From the NCBI GenBank assembly GCA_902461085.1, contig CABPWH010000016.1:1-35667 (forward strand): DNA of 35,667 nt. The letters are read 5' to 3'. Numbering within the stretch: the stretch's first letter is position 1; each line of letters begins with the position of its first letter. Position numbers and translations under genes: made by a program. The notes under the pieces were generated by a model. It saw only the letters and a program-made list of their open reading frames with translations. It did not search any database and had not been told where the DNA came from. Shown here in pieces: positions 1 through 8,540 of the stretch. The DNA comes from an uncultured Collinsella sp. (lineage in GTDB: Bacteria; Actinomycetota; Coriobacteriia; Coriobacteriales; Coriobacteriaceae).

Positions 1-2145
1 TGCTCCGAGATTTACTTTGACATGGGCGAGGAGGTCGGCTGCGGCAGCCCCGACTGCAAGCCTGGCTGCGACTGCGACCGCTTCCTGGAGTTCTGGAACC
101 TCGTCTTTACCCAGTACGACCGCCAGGAGGACGGCTCCATGCCGGAGCTGCCGCACCGTAACCTCGATACGGGCATGGGCCTTGAGCGCATGGCCGCCAT
201 TATGCAGCACAAGACCGCCAACTACGACGGCGATCTGATGCAGCATCTCATCAAGTTGGGCGAGGAGATCAGCGGTAAGACCTATGACGCCGACGATTAC
301 TCCGGTGCTAGCCGTTCTCTGCGCATCATCGCCGACCACTCCCGTGCCGTTGACTTTATGATCTCTGACGGCATCCTCCCCGGTAACGAGGGACGCGAGT
401 ACGTCCTTCGCCGCCTGCTCCGCCGCGCCGTGTTCCACGGTCGCCTGTTGGGCATCGAGGGCGCCTTCCTGACCAAGTTCATCGACGAGGTTAACGCTCA
501 GATGGGCGAGGCTTATCCCGAGCTGCTCAAGAATGTCGCGCTCGTCAAGGGTATCGTCGCCTCCGAGGAGGAGCGCTTCTCCACGACGCTCGACAACGGC
601 CGCGTCTATCTGGACGAGGCCCTGGCAGCGCTTGCCGAGGGCGCCGTGCTTCCGGGCGATGTTGCCTTTAAGCTTCACGACACCTTTGGTTTCCCCATCG
701 ACCTAACCGTCGAGATCGCCGGCACCGCTGGCCACGACGTCGACATGGACGGCTTCACTGCCTGCATGGAGGACCAGAAGGCCCGCGCCCGCGCCAATGC
801 CAAGGGCGACGCCTGGGGCAGCTTCAACGACGTGTGGGTTGAGCTTTCCGACAAGGTCGCTGCGACCGAGTTCGACGGCTATGACAACGATGTGATCGAG
901 GGCGCCAAGGTTGTCGCCATCGTGCGCAACGGCGAGTCCGTCGAGTCCGCTGCCGCCGGCGAGGACGTCGAGGTTGTGCTCGATCGCACCCCGTTCTATG
1001 CCGAGATGGGTGGTCAGCAGGGCGATGCCGGCAAGCTTTCCGCCGAGGGCGTTGTTCTGACCGTTGCCGACACCAAGAACCACAACGGCCTGTATGCCCA
1101 CGTCGCGCACGTTGCCGATGGCACGCTGACTGTCGGTGCCGCTGTTACCGCCGCGCTCGACGCCGAGCGCCGTGGCTTCCTGCGTCGCAACCACACCGCC
1201 ACGCACCTGCTCGACGCCGCCCTTAAGCAGGTCCTGGGCGAGCATGTCTCTCAGGCCGGCTCGCTGGTGACGCCCGAGCACCTGCGCTTTGACTTCACGC
1301 ACTTCGAGGCTCTGTCCTCCGAGCAGCTCAAGGCTGTCGAGGACCTGGTCAACCAGCAGATCTTCGCTTCCAAGCCGGTCGTGACCCGTGTCATGGGCAT
1401 CGACGAGGCTAAGGCCGCCGGCGCTGTCGCTCTGTTTGGCGAGAAGTACGGCGATGTCGTCCGCGTCGTCTCCGTGGGCGCCGAGGACCAGCCGTTCTCC
1501 CGCGAGCTCTGCGGTGGCACACACGCTGCTAACACCGCCGAGATCGGCCTGTTTAAGATTATTTCCGAGTCCTCCACGGGCTCTAATGTCCGTCGTATCG
1601 AGGCCGTGACCTCTAAGGGTGCTCTCGACTATATGGCCGACCGCCTGGCGCTCGTCGACGCCGCCGCCGCTGCGCTCAAGTGCCGCGTAGACGAGGTTCC
1701 CGCCCGCGTGGAGAACCTGCAGTCCGAGCTGCGCGAGACGTCCAATAAGCTCAAGAAGGCTCTGACCGGTGGCTCCTCCGACGCCATCTCCAGCGCCATC
1801 GAGGGCGCCGTCGAGCTCGACGGCTATAAGCTCGTTGTCGCTGAGCTCCAGGGCCTTGAGGCTGCCGACCTGCGCAACGTATGGGATACCGTGCATCAGA
1901 AGGTCGCCGGCCCTGTCGCTTGTGTCGTCGCCAGCGTGACTGAGAAGGGCACTCCGGCCCTGCTCGCTGCCGGCTCCGATGACGCCGTCAAGGCCGGTTT
2001 CCACGCCGGTAACGTGATCAAGCAGATCGCGGGTCTGGTCGACGGTCGCGGTGGCGGTCGTCCCAACATGGCCCAGGCCGGTGGCAAGAATGCTGCCGGC
2101 ATCGCCGATGCCCTCGCGGCCGCTAAGACCGCGCTCGGCGCCTAA
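1..2145 (+). CDS. alaS: Alanyl-tRNA synthetase, 5'-truncated by the window edge
   Basis: Charges tRNA-Ala with alanine in the cytoplasm. The reading frame is open from base 1, so the true start lies upstream; about 714 codons remain of a protein normally near 870-880 residues. Visible parts in order are the C-terminal part of the class II catalytic core, including the Cys-rich stretch GCGSPDCKPGCDCD, the tRNA-recognition region, the editing domain with the zinc motif HTATHLL and its partner CGGTHAANT, and the C-Ala/DHHA1 tail with GGGRPNMAQAGG. All signature residues of the editing site are present. The stop is followed after 17 bases by ruvX. This alaS-ruvX-mltG order is common in Gram-positive bacteria. 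Identification is secure; only the N-terminal part is unseen. Confidence 0.97.
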   Translation, partial: CSEIYFDMGEEVGCGSPDCKPGCDCDRFLEFWNLVFTQYDRQEDGSMPELPHRNLDTGMGLERMAAIMQHKTANYDGDLMQHLIKLGEEISGKTYDADDYSGASRSLRIIADHSRAVDFMISDGILPGNEGREYVLRRLLRRAVFHGRLLGIEGAFLTKFIDEVNAQMGEAYPELLKNVALVKGIVASEEERFSTTLDNGRVYLDEALAALAEGAVLPGDVAFKLHDTFGFPIDLTVEIAGTAGHDVDMDGFTACMEDQKARARANAKGDAWGSFNDVWVELSDKVAATEFDGYDNDVIEGAKVVAIVRNGESVESAAAGEDVEVVLDRTPFYAEMGGQQGDAGKLSAEGVVLTVADTKNHNGLYAHVAHVADGTLTVGAAVTAALDAERRGFLRRNHTATHLLDAALKQVLGEHVSQAGSLVTPEHLRFDFTHFEALSSEQLKAVEDLVNQQIFASKPVVTRVMGIDEAKAAGAVALFGEKYGDVVRVVSVGAEDQPFSRELCGGTHAANTAEIGLFKIISESSTGSNVRRIEAVTSKGALDYMADRLALVDAAAAALKCRVDEVPARVENLQSELRETSNKLKKALTGGSSDAISSAIEGAVELDGYKLVVAELQGLEAADLRNVWDTVHQKVAGPVACVVASVTEKGTPALLAAGSDDAVKAGFHAGNVIKQIAGLVDGRGGGRPNMAQAGGKNAAGIADALAAAKTALGA

Positions 2146-2162
2146 GAATCTAAGAAGTCGCT

Positions 2163-2591
2163 GTGGTTGCGCTCGCGCTGGACATAGGGGAGACCAGGAT
2201 TGGCATCGCCGTCTCGAGCCGTGATGGCAAGATGGCGATGCCTGTCAAGGTGCTTCCGGCTGCCGAGGTCACCGGTATGGCCAAGACGTTCCGCTACCTG
2301 GTTGAGGACTATGAGCCCGACATCCTGGTAAGCGGACGTCCCCTGACCATGGCCGGTGAGCCCGGCCCTCAGGCCGAGCGCGTTGCCGCTGTGGCGCAAA
2401 AGATTGCCGACGAGCTCGATCTTCCGTTGGAGTTTGAGGACGAGCGTCTGTCCTCGCAAGAGGCCAAGCGTATCCTGCGCGAGCAGGGACTCAACGAAAA
2501 GCAGATGAGGGGCAAGATCGACATGATTGCCGCCAGCCTGTTTTTGCAGACGTGGCTCGATCGTAAAAACGAGGAGGTTTCGCATGCCTAG
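2163..2591 (+). CDS. ruvX: Putative pre-16S rRNA nuclease / Holliday junction resolvase-like protein YqgF
   Basis: A 142-residue RNase H-fold protein of the YqgF/RuvX family, which in E. coli takes part in maturing the 16S rRNA 5' end. The N-terminal ALDIGETRIGIAVS stretch is the family's first strand with its catalytic Asp. The EFEDERLSS motif carries the conserved Glu, and the C-terminal KIDMIAASLFLQTWLD carries the last acidic residue. The start is GTG at 2163, directly at the family's usual N-terminus. The stop overlaps the start of mltG by 8 bases (ATG at 2584), so translation is probably coupled. Confidence 0.93.
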   Translation: MVALALDIGETRIGIAVSSRDGKMAMPVKVLPAAEVTGMAKTFRYLVEDYEPDILVSGRPLTMAGEPGPQAERVAAVAQKIADELDLPLEFEDERLSSQEAKRILREQGLNEKQMRGKIDMIAASLFLQTWLDRKNEEVSHA

Positions 2592-4017
2592 TGCTTCCGA
2601 TCCGCGCCAGCCGAATCGTACACAGCAGCCGGCGTCGCGCCCTGCCCAGCCTGGCCAGCGTCTGGCACAACCGACGCAGCGCGCAGCTCAGCCTGCCGCG
2701 CGCCCGGCGCAGTCCTTCTCTCGTTCGGCCCAACCTGTTCAACGGACGGGTCAGCAGCCTTCTGCTCGTTCGGTTCAGCATTCGGCTTCTCACGCGGCTC
2801 AGCAGCCCACTGCTCGTACGGCCCAGCCTGCAGGCGGTACCCGCTTTAAGCAGCAGGCACCTACTCAGCGAACTCAGGCCCCTCAATCGCATTCGCATCA
2901 CGCTCGCGGTTCGCATGGCGTTGCTCCGGCGACCCGCTCGAGCTACAACACGCATGCTCGTCGCGGTGCCCAAAAGAAAAGCTCCCCGGTGCCTATGATT
3001 ATCGGTGGCGTTGTTGCCGTGCTTGCGCTTGTCGCGATCGTTTTCTTTGTCGTGCCAGCCGTCAAGGGCTTCTTTGGCGGTGAGGGTGCGAAAGTCGTTG
3101 CAGGCCAGCAGGTTACTATCACGATTCCCGATGGTGCCTCGGGTGACAGCATCGCTTCGATTCTCTCCGAGAATCATATCGTCGAAAATCCCAAGGATTA
3201 TTATGCGGCGGTGAAAAAGCTCAACGCCGATATGTCGCTCAAGCCTGGTGATTATTCGTTCACCACACTCATGGATGCGACCAAGGTTGTTCAGCAACTC
3301 ATGGAAGGCCCCAACGCGGGCTCCAATGCGCTGACTATCCCTGAGGGCCTGACGGTCGATCAAGTCGCCGACCGTGTGGCCCAGGCCTACGACAGCATCT
3401 CTAAGGAAGACTTCCTCAACCAGGCCAAGGCCTCCAACTACGTGGACGACTATAGCTTCCTTAAGGGCGCCGCCAACGACTCGCTCGAGGGTTTCTTGTT
3501 CCCCAAGACCTATTCGTTGGGTGATTCGCCGACGGCCGATGGCGTGATTCGCGCCATGCTCGATCAGTTTAAGACCGAGTACAAGTCGCTTGACTTTGCG
3601 AGCTGCGAAGCCAAGATCAAGGAACGCTTCGGTGTGGAGATGTCCGACTACGACATCGTCAACTTGGCCTCTATCGTTGAGCGCGAGGGCCTCAACGCCG
3701 ACCAGCGCGCGCACGTGGCCTCGGTCTTCTACAACCGCCTTGCCGGCAAGCTCGACGGTCTGCGCTATCTCAACAGCGATGCGACCATGATGTATGTCAC
3801 CGGTGGCGAGGTTACCGCCGACGACCTGCAGAGCGATAGTCCGTATAACACCTATAAGCACGAGGGTCTGCCACCCACGCCCATCTGCTCTCCGTCGCTC
3901 GAGGCACTCAAGGCCACGCTTGAGCCGACCGACTCCGATGACCTGTATTTCTACATTACGCAGGACGAGGAGTACTTCTCGCAAACCTACGAAGAGCATC
4001 AACAGTCTTGGAATTAG
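2584..4017 (+). CDS. mltG: Endolytic murein transglycosylase MltG (YceG family) with a long cytoplasmic low-complexity N-terminus
   Basis: Membrane-anchored lytic transglycosylase that cleaves nascent glycan strands and sets their length. The start is ATG 2584, with GAGGAGG at 2571-2577 as ribosome site; an upstream in-frame ATG at 2527 lies inside ruvX and is less likely. The 477-residue product opens with about 130 residues rich in Gln, Pro, Ala, Ser and Arg, then one membrane span at about residues 137-160, then the YceG domain. The catalytic Glu is in the motif LASIVEREG (about residue 366), followed by the conserved HVASVFYNRL stretch. The disordered basic N-terminus is longer than in E. 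coli and is typical of actinobacterial members, where it may contact cytoplasmic partners (inference). Confidence 0.94.
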   Translation: MPSASDPRQPNRTQQPASRPAQPGQRLAQPTQRAAQPAARPAQSFSRSAQPVQRTGQQPSARSVQHSASHAAQQPTARTAQPAGGTRFKQQAPTQRTQAPQSHSHHARGSHGVAPATRSSYNTHARRGAQKKSSPVPMIIGGVVAVLALVAIVFFVVPAVKGFFGGEGAKVVAGQQVTITIPDGASGDSIASILSENHIVENPKDYYAAVKKLNADMSLKPGDYSFTTLMDATKVVQQLMEGPNAGSNALTIPEGLTVDQVADRVAQAYDSISKEDFLNQAKASNYVDDYSFLKGAANDSLEGFLFPKTYSLGDSPTADGVIRAMLDQFKTEYKSLDFASCEAKIKERFGVEMSDYDIVNLASIVEREGLNADQRAHVASVFYNRLAGKLDGLRYLNSDATMMYVTGGEVTADDLQSDSPYNTYKHEGLPPTPICSPSLEALKATLEPTDSDDLYFYITQDEEYFSQTYEEHQQSWN

Positions 4018-4018
4018 C

Positions 4019-4516
4019 ATGAGGATTTTTAGCCCCAAACGATACGTTGCCTCGGTCGATCGCATCGACCTTGATACCCTGTGGGCCGACGGCAAGCGCG
4101 CCATTCTGCTCGATCGCGATAACACCTTGGTGCCGCGCGACACCGAGCAGGTTCCCGCCGCGGTTTCCGCTTGGCTCGACGCCGCCCGCGCCAAAGGCTT
4201 TAAGCTGTGCATGGTGTCCAACAACTGGCATCGCGACCAGGTCATGAGCTCTGCGCGCGAGCTGGGACTCGAGGCCATCAGCCACGCCATGAAGCCGGCG
4301 CCGTTTGCCCTCAAGGCAGGCCTTAAGCGCCTCGGCGCCACAGCCGGCGAGGCGGTGCTGATCGGTGATCAGCTCTACACGGACGTGTGGAGCGGCAACT
4401 TCGCCGGCGTCGATACCATCCTGGTAAAGCCGCAGGCGACGCAGGACCTGTGGTATACGCAGATCTTCCGTATCTTTGAGCGCCGGGCCCTGCGCGACCT
4501 TCCCTGCGAGGAATAG
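4019..4516 (+). CDS. YqeG-family HAD-IIIA phosphatase
   Basis: A 165-residue cytoplasmic haloacid-dehalogenase-type phosphatase of the YqeG/GEP4 group. HAD motif I is DRDNT at residues 32-36, motif II is MVSNN, motif III is the Lys in KPAPFALK, and motif IV is IGDQLYTD. Yeast Gep4 dephosphorylates phosphatidylglycerophosphate; the bacterial substrate is not settled. ATG 4019 begins one base after the mltG stop and fits the family's N-terminus. The gene lies tightly between mltG and aroK, a common placement in Firmicutes and Actinobacteria. Confidence 0.9.
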   Translation: MRIFSPKRYVASVDRIDLDTLWADGKRAILLDRDNTLVPRDTEQVPAAVSAWLDAARAKGFKLCMVSNNWHRDQVMSSARELGLEAISHAMKPAPFALKAGLKRLGATAGEAVLIGDQLYTDVWSGNFAGVDTILVKPQATQDLWYTQIFRIFERRALRDLPCEE

Positions 4517-4524
4517 GTCTCGTC

Positions 4525-5058
4525 ATGTCCCAGCACACCAAACACGGCTGCGACCATATCTTCTTTATCGGCTTTTTGGGCGCGGGCAAATCGACGCTCG
4601 CGCGCAACGTCGGCACTATGTTCAAGCGGCGTTTTATCGATACCGACCGACTGGTCGTGCGCCGTTGCGGTAAGTCGGTAACCGAGATTTTTGAGACCGA
4701 GGGCGAGGATCGTTTTCGTGAGCTCGAGACCTCGGCGCTCCGTTCGCTCCAAAGCGAGCGCAGCCTGTTGGTTTCGTGCGGGGGCGGTATCGTCGAGACG
4801 CCGGTGAATATTGAGCTGATGCATGAAATGGGTACGTGCGTTTACCTCGAGGGCGACTTTGAGGATTCGATTCGCCAGATTCGTCGGTCCGACACGCGCC
4901 CCGATTTTCGCTCTCCCGAGCATGCCGCGCGCCTGTTTGAGCATCGCCGTCCGCTGTATCGCCAGGCCGCCGATCTTACCCTTGATATTCGCAACAAGTC
5001 CTTCGAGGACGTTTCCTACCTTTGTGCCGAGATGCTTTTGGAGCGTGGGCTGCTATGA
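4525..5058 (+). CDS. aroK: Shikimate kinase
   Basis: Phosphorylates shikimate to shikimate 3-phosphate in the aromatic amino acid pathway. The 177-residue protein has the P-loop GFLGAGKST (residues 16-24), the shikimate-binding DTD at 39-41, the RFRELE arginine, the CGGGIV glycine motif, a lid region with RSDTRPDF, and RRPLYRQ at the adenine side. All expected catalytic residues appear intact. The stop overlaps the next gene's start (ATGA at 5055-5058). The downstream neighbour is an AroB relative that has lost its own active site, so a working kinase stands next to a pseudoenzyme. Confidence 0.94.
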   Translation: MSQHTKHGCDHIFFIGFLGAGKSTLARNVGTMFKRRFIDTDRLVVRRCGKSVTEIFETEGEDRFRELETSALRSLQSERSLLVSCGGGIVETPVNIELMHEMGTCVYLEGDFEDSIRQIRRSDTRPDFRSPEHAARLFEHRRPLYRQAADLTLDIRNKSFEDVSYLCAEMLLERGLL

Positions 5059-6164
5059 TTCGCCGTCAACTGATCAATTTCCAAAACCGCAGTGTCGATG
5101 TCCGCGTCGGATTGGGCGCGTTCGATGAGCTGTCGCGCATGTTTGCCTCGGCTGTGGGCAAGCCTAAGCGCGCAATGGTGGTTTGGAACTCCGCCACATC
5201 CGAGCGTTTTGGTGAGGTCGTCGAGCATGCGCTGGTTGACGCCGGTTTTGTCGTGTCGCCGCTAGTCCTCGAGGTTTCGCCTGCCGGTGCTACGCTGGCC
5301 GATGCCGATACCGTCTTTGGCGCCCTTTCGGCTAACGGCATTACCTGCGACGATCTGGTTGTCGCCGTTGGCGATGCCGCAACCTGCTCGGTTGTTAGCT
5401 GGTGCGCCAACCAGTGGTGTGGCCGAACCGAGTGCGCGTTGCTGCCGACGACCTTCGATGCAATGCTCACGGTCGCGACGACCATGAAGCCGCTCGTCGC
5501 TTCGTCGGCCAATGCGCTTCCCGCTATCGCGTTCCGTCCCGAGCCGGGCTTGGTCGTGTGTGACCTCGACCTTGTTCGCGAGGCGGACCCCGAGGACCTC
5601 AAGTTCGGCTATGCGGTACTTGTTGGCACCATGCTTTCGAGCAGCAAGTCCCGCTGGAATCAGTTTACCGAGACCGTCCCCGAGATTCTCGCGGGCGAGG
5701 AGGTCGCGCTCGTCAATGCCGTTCAGTGGTCTCAGACTGCTCGCAAGGACGTACTGATGGCTACGAACCCGAGCGCCCGCCATGCGCTCGATTTTGGCAA
5801 GACGGGGGAGCGTACCCTGCGCGCCTGCTTGGGCGATGCCGTTTCGCAGGTCCCTGCCTACCAGCTGTTGTCCGAGGGCATGCGTTTTGAGGCGCGCGTT
5901 GCCCACGATGCTTGCGACTTCGATATCGATTACGTTTTTGAGGTCGATGACTGCCTGGAGGACTTTGGCATCGAGGAGCTTGCCTTCGACCTGGAGCCCA
6001 CCGCGTTTATCGAGGAATTCCGCAGGCAGCAGTTCGCCCGCTCGAACCGCAGTATGTTGCCGCTGCCCGCGGCACTCGGCGCCATTCGTCTAACGAGCGT
6101 TGAGGACGAGGTTCTTGAGCGCCATGCTCACGCCTACTTGGCTTCTCGCAAAGAACTTCTCTAA
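5055..6164 (+). CDS. AroB-like (3-dehydroquinate synthase fold) protein lacking catalytic residues
   Basis: A 369-residue protein that aligns with 3-dehydroquinate synthase in overall order but not in its active site. The NAD-binding GGGVTGD region reads VAVGDAATC. The PTTLLAxxDSxVGGK substrate loop reads LPTTFDAMLTVATTMKP. The GFAEVIKH zinc Glu motif reads FGYAVLVG. The FGHTxGHA motif reads FGKTGERTL, and the last histidine in HGEA reads LSEGMRF. The three metal ligands and the substrate-binding lysines therefore appear replaced. Placement directly after aroK shows it descends from aroB. It probably does not make dehydroquinate; it may bind nucleotide or have a structural role (inference). 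Automatic pipelines would likely call it aroB. Confidence 0.8.
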   Translation: MIRRQLINFQNRSVDVRVGLGAFDELSRMFASAVGKPKRAMVVWNSATSERFGEVVEHALVDAGFVVSPLVLEVSPAGATLADADTVFGALSANGITCDDLVVAVGDAATCSVVSWCANQWCGRTECALLPTTFDAMLTVATTMKPLVASSANALPAIAFRPEPGLVVCDLDLVREADPEDLKFGYAVLVGTMLSSSKSRWNQFTETVPEILAGEEVALVNAVQWSQTARKDVLMATNPSARHALDFGKTGERTLRACLGDAVSQVPAYQLLSEGMRFEARVAHDACDFDIDYVFEVDDCLEDFGIEELAFDLEPTAFIEEFRRQQFARSNRSMLPLPAALGAIRLTSVEDEVLERHAHAYLASRKELL

Positions 6165-6170
6165 GTTTTA

Positions 6171-6196
6171 TTGACATCCATCGTCTTTCGTATCAT
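6171..6196 (+). promoter_or_regulatory. Possible promoter before the M24 peptidase gene
   Basis: A perfect TTGACA at 6171-6176 is followed by TATCAT at 6191-6196. The spacer is 14 bases, shorter than the usual 16-18, so the assignment is tentative. It lies just after the AroB-like gene and before the structured leader. Confidence 0.35.
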
Positions 6197-6201
6197 GTTG
6201 A

Positions 6202-6264
6202 GGGGCGGGTTTCCAATCGGTTGCGGATCGCATGCGATTCCGTCGTTCGGTTGAGACCCGTCCC
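6202..6264 (+). other. Structured 5' leader with nested inverted repeats
   Basis: The outer arms GGGGCGGGTTTC (6202-6213) and GAGACCCGTCCC (6253-6264) can pair with one or two mismatches. Inside sits a 12-base perfect palindrome ATCGCATGCGAT (6227-6238). It is followed by an A-rich stretch with an AAGAAAGGA ribosome site and the peptidase ATG at 6297. There is no clear U tract, so it is not a typical terminator. It could be a leader structure or an operator. Confidence 0.4.
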
Positions 6265-6296
6265 GCACTTTTAGAGACAACAAGAAAGGAATCTGC

Positions 6297-7427
6297 ATGT
6301 CTGAGTTTGCTGCCGGTCCTGCCGGTCGTATCGAGCGTGTCCGTACCCTGATGGCTGAGCGCGGCTACGATGCCATCGTGGTGCGCGACGAGGCCAACCT
6401 TCGTTGGCTCACGGGCGTCAAGGGCGTCTTCGACTACACCTTCGAGTTCCCGCACGCGGCGTTTATTACGGCTGACCAGTGCCTGTTCCATACCGACTCG
6501 CGCTACCTCAACAGCTTTGAGGAGAACACGCCCGCCGGCAGCCCCTGGGTCTACGACATGGATGAGGGCACCATCCCCGGTTGGGTCGCCGGCAAGATCG
6601 CGGCCAACAAATGCCGCGTCTGCGCTGTCGAGGACGATATGCAGATTAATTTCTACCAGGGTATTCAGCGCGGCCTGGAGGACCGCTCCGTCGCCTGTAT
6701 GCTGCCGCTGATGCACGACGACATCCGCAAGATGCGCGCCATCAAGGACGCCGAGGAGATCGAGCTCATGCGCCATGCGCAGTCGATCACCGATGCCGCC
6801 TTCCAGCACATGCTCGGCTTTATTAAGCCCGGTATGACCGAGAAGCAGGTACGCAACGAGCTCGAGAACTTTATGTTCGCCAACGGTGCTGACAGCCTTG
6901 CCTTCGGCTCCATCGTGGCGAGCGGCCCCAACACCGCCAACCCGCATGCCGTCCCGAGCGACCGCGTGATCGAGAAGGGCGACTTTGTCCTCATGGATTA
7001 CGGCGCGGGCTACTGCGATTATCGCTCCGACATGACACGCACTGTCGTGATGGGCGAGCCTACCCAGGAGCAGCTCGACCTGTACGCGCTCGTGCGCCGT
7101 ACGCACGAGGAGTGCGTCGCTGCCATCCATCCGGGCGTCGAGGGCAACGACATCTTCAAGCTCTCCAAGAAGATCATCGGCGATGCCGGCTATGGCGATT
7201 ATTACAACCATGGTCTGGGTCACGGCGTGGGCATCGACATCCATGAGCTGCCCAACTTCAACCGCAGCAAGAACACCATCGAGGTCGGCTCGGTTATCAC
7301 CATGGAGCCCGGCGTGTATCTGCCCGGTGTGGGCGGCGTGCGTCTGGAGGACTACGGCGTGGTCACCGAGAACGGCTACGAGCCCTTCACCAAGACCCCG
7401 CACGACCTGCACGTCATCGATTGCTAG
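6297..7427 (+). CDS. M24-family metallopeptidase (Xaa-Pro aminopeptidase/dipeptidase type)
   Basis: A 376-residue cytoplasmic peptidase expected to cleave X-Pro bonds using two metal ions. The N-terminal creatinase-like domain spans about residues 10-140 and the pita-bread catalytic domain the rest. The five metal ligands are visible: Asp in LMDYGAGY, Asp in SDMTRTV, His in GLGHGVGIDIHE, Glu in TMEPGVY and Glu in VRLEDYG. The neighbouring efp encodes the factor that relieves stalling at proline stretches, and this peptidase-efp order is widespread. The start ATG 6297 has AAGAAAGGA just upstream. A strong terminator follows. Confidence 0.93.
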   Translation: MSEFAAGPAGRIERVRTLMAERGYDAIVVRDEANLRWLTGVKGVFDYTFEFPHAAFITADQCLFHTDSRYLNSFEENTPAGSPWVYDMDEGTIPGWVAGKIAANKCRVCAVEDDMQINFYQGIQRGLEDRSVACMLPLMHDDIRKMRAIKDAEEIELMRHAQSITDAAFQHMLGFIKPGMTEKQVRNELENFMFANGADSLAFGSIVASGPNTANPHAVPSDRVIEKGDFVLMDYGAGYCDYRSDMTRTVVMGEPTQEQLDLYALVRRTHEECVAAIHPGVEGNDIFKLSKKIIGDAGYGDYYNHGLGHGVGIDIHELPNFNRSKNTIEVGSVITMEPGVYLPGVGGVRLEDYGVVTENGYEPFTKTPHDLHVIDC

Positions 7428-7451
7428 CCCATTTCGATAGATTTTTGGGGC

Positions 7452-7492
7452 GGGGCGTCCGGATCGATTCGGACGCCCCGCGTTCTCTTTTT
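7452..7492 (+). terminator. Intrinsic terminator after the M24 peptidase gene
   Basis: A perfect 10-bp stem GGGGCGTCCG/CGGACGCCCC (7452-7461 and 7470-7479) has an 8-base loop and a T-rich tail that includes TTTTT at 7488-7492. Confidence 0.92.
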
Positions 7493-7523
7493 ATGCGCTC
7501 GCTGCAGGCGCCGTCAGCAAGTG

Positions 7524-7529
7524 TATAAT
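7524..7529 (+). promoter_or_regulatory. -10 box of the efp promoter
   Basis: A perfect TATAAT lies at 7524-7529 between the upstream terminator and efp. No convincing -35 hexamer is seen at the right distance, so only the -10 is called. Confidence 0.55.
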
Positions 7530-7586
7530 TTCGGTCGTATGTAATTTGGACGCTTGTGCGTTCTGCCCATAACAAGAAAGGTCGCT

Positions 7587-8150
7587 ATGCCTACCATTTC
7601 TACCGCCGACTTCAAGAACGGCCTCGGTCTCCGCATTAAGGACAAGGTCTACACCATCGTCGAGTTCCAGCATGTCAAGCCGGGCAAGGGCGGCGCGTTT
7701 GTGCGCTACAAGACCCGCGACATCAAGAGCGGCCGCGTCGTCGAGAACACCTGCAACGCCGGCACCAAGTTCGAGAGCGTTATGCTCACCACCCGTGAGT
7801 TCCAGTACCTCTACAACGATGGCGCCGACTACATCTTCATGGACAATGAGACCTATGAGCAGGTTCCCGTTCCTGAGGACATGGTGGGCGAGAACTCCAA
7901 GTGGCTGCGCGAGAACGACATCTGCCAGCTGCTCTTTGCCGACGATGAGCTCATGGGCGTGACCCCGCCGATGTTCATCGAGACCACCATCGTCCAGACC
8001 GACCCGGGCTTTAAGGGCGACACCGTCCAGGGTTCCACCAAGCCGGCCACGATCGACACCGGCGCTGTCATCCAGGTCCCCATGTACCTCAACGAGGGCG
8101 AGGTCATCAAGGTTGACACCCGCGACGGCAAGTTCGTCTCCCGTGTCTAG
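7587..8150 (+). CDS. efp: Elongation factor P
   Basis: Binds between the P and E sites of stalled ribosomes and promotes peptide bond formation at consecutive prolines. The 187-residue protein has the KOW-like N-domain followed by two OB domains. The tip loop reads KPGKGGAFVR, placing a lysine at residue 34, the position modified in E. coli. The ATG at 7587 with AAGAAAGG upstream fits the family's N-terminus (MPTISTADFKNG). An upstream in-frame start at 7554 would add an unlikely 11 residues. It begins a run into the Asp23, nusB and xseB genes. Confidence 0.96.
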   Translation: MPTISTADFKNGLGLRIKDKVYTIVEFQHVKPGKGGAFVRYKTRDIKSGRVVENTCNAGTKFESVMLTTREFQYLYNDGADYIFMDNETYEQVPVPEDMVGENSKWLRENDICQLLFADDELMGVTPPMFIETTIVQTDPGFKGDTVQGSTKPATIDTGAVIQVPMYLNEGEVIKVDTRDGKFVSRV

Positions 8151-8174
8151 CAACCAACTCTTCTAGGAGGACTC

Positions 8175-8537
8175 ATGCCCCAGGAAATCAAGATTGACGG
8201 CATCGGCATTTCGCCCGATGTTCTGACCGCCATCGTCTCGCGCGCCGTGTCGGATGTCGAGGGCATCGCCTCCGTTGGCGTCAAGGACCTTGCCACCAAC
8301 CTTGTCTCCATGATGCTCTCGTCCAAGGCCCCGGCTTCCGAGCCGGCGGTCGAGGCCGAGGTCGTCGGCGACAAGCTCGCACTCACCGTGCGTGTCGTGG
8401 TGTTCTTTGGCTATCCGTTCAAGAAACTCGCCGAGGCCGTTCGCGCCGCCGTGGTCGCCGCCATCGATGCCCAAGTTGGCGTCGAGGTCGAGCGCGTTGA
8501 CGTTTGCATCGACGGCCTCGTTTTCCCCAAGGAGTAA
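8175..8537 (+). CDS. Asp23/Gls24 family protein
   Basis: A 120-residue Asp23 (alkaline shock) family protein. The core contains the conserved stretch ISPDVLTAIVSRAVSDVEGIASV near the N-terminus and the RVVVFFGYPFKKLAEAVRAAV region towards the end. Members act in envelope stress or are membrane-associated by unknown means; no signal or membrane segment is present here. AGGAGG at 8165-8170 sets the start at ATG 8175. It lies between efp and nusB, the usual place in Gram-positive bacteria. Confidence 0.9.
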   Translation: MPQEIKIDGIGISPDVLTAIVSRAVSDVEGIASVGVKDLATNLVSMMLSSKAPASEPAVEAEVVGDKLALTVRVVVFFGYPFKKLAEAVRAAVVAAIDAQVGVEVERVDVCIDGLVFPKE

Positions 8538-8540
8538 CCT

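Noticed and set aside
703..2004. Long minus-strand frame opposite alaS
   Set aside because: It is the antisense shadow of a well-identified gene in high-GC DNA, with a Gly/Leu/Asp-rich composition and no family resemblance.
2491..4341. 616-codon minus-strand frame opposite mltG
   Set aside because: Antisense shadow of mltG and the YqeG gene; the composition follows the complementary strand.
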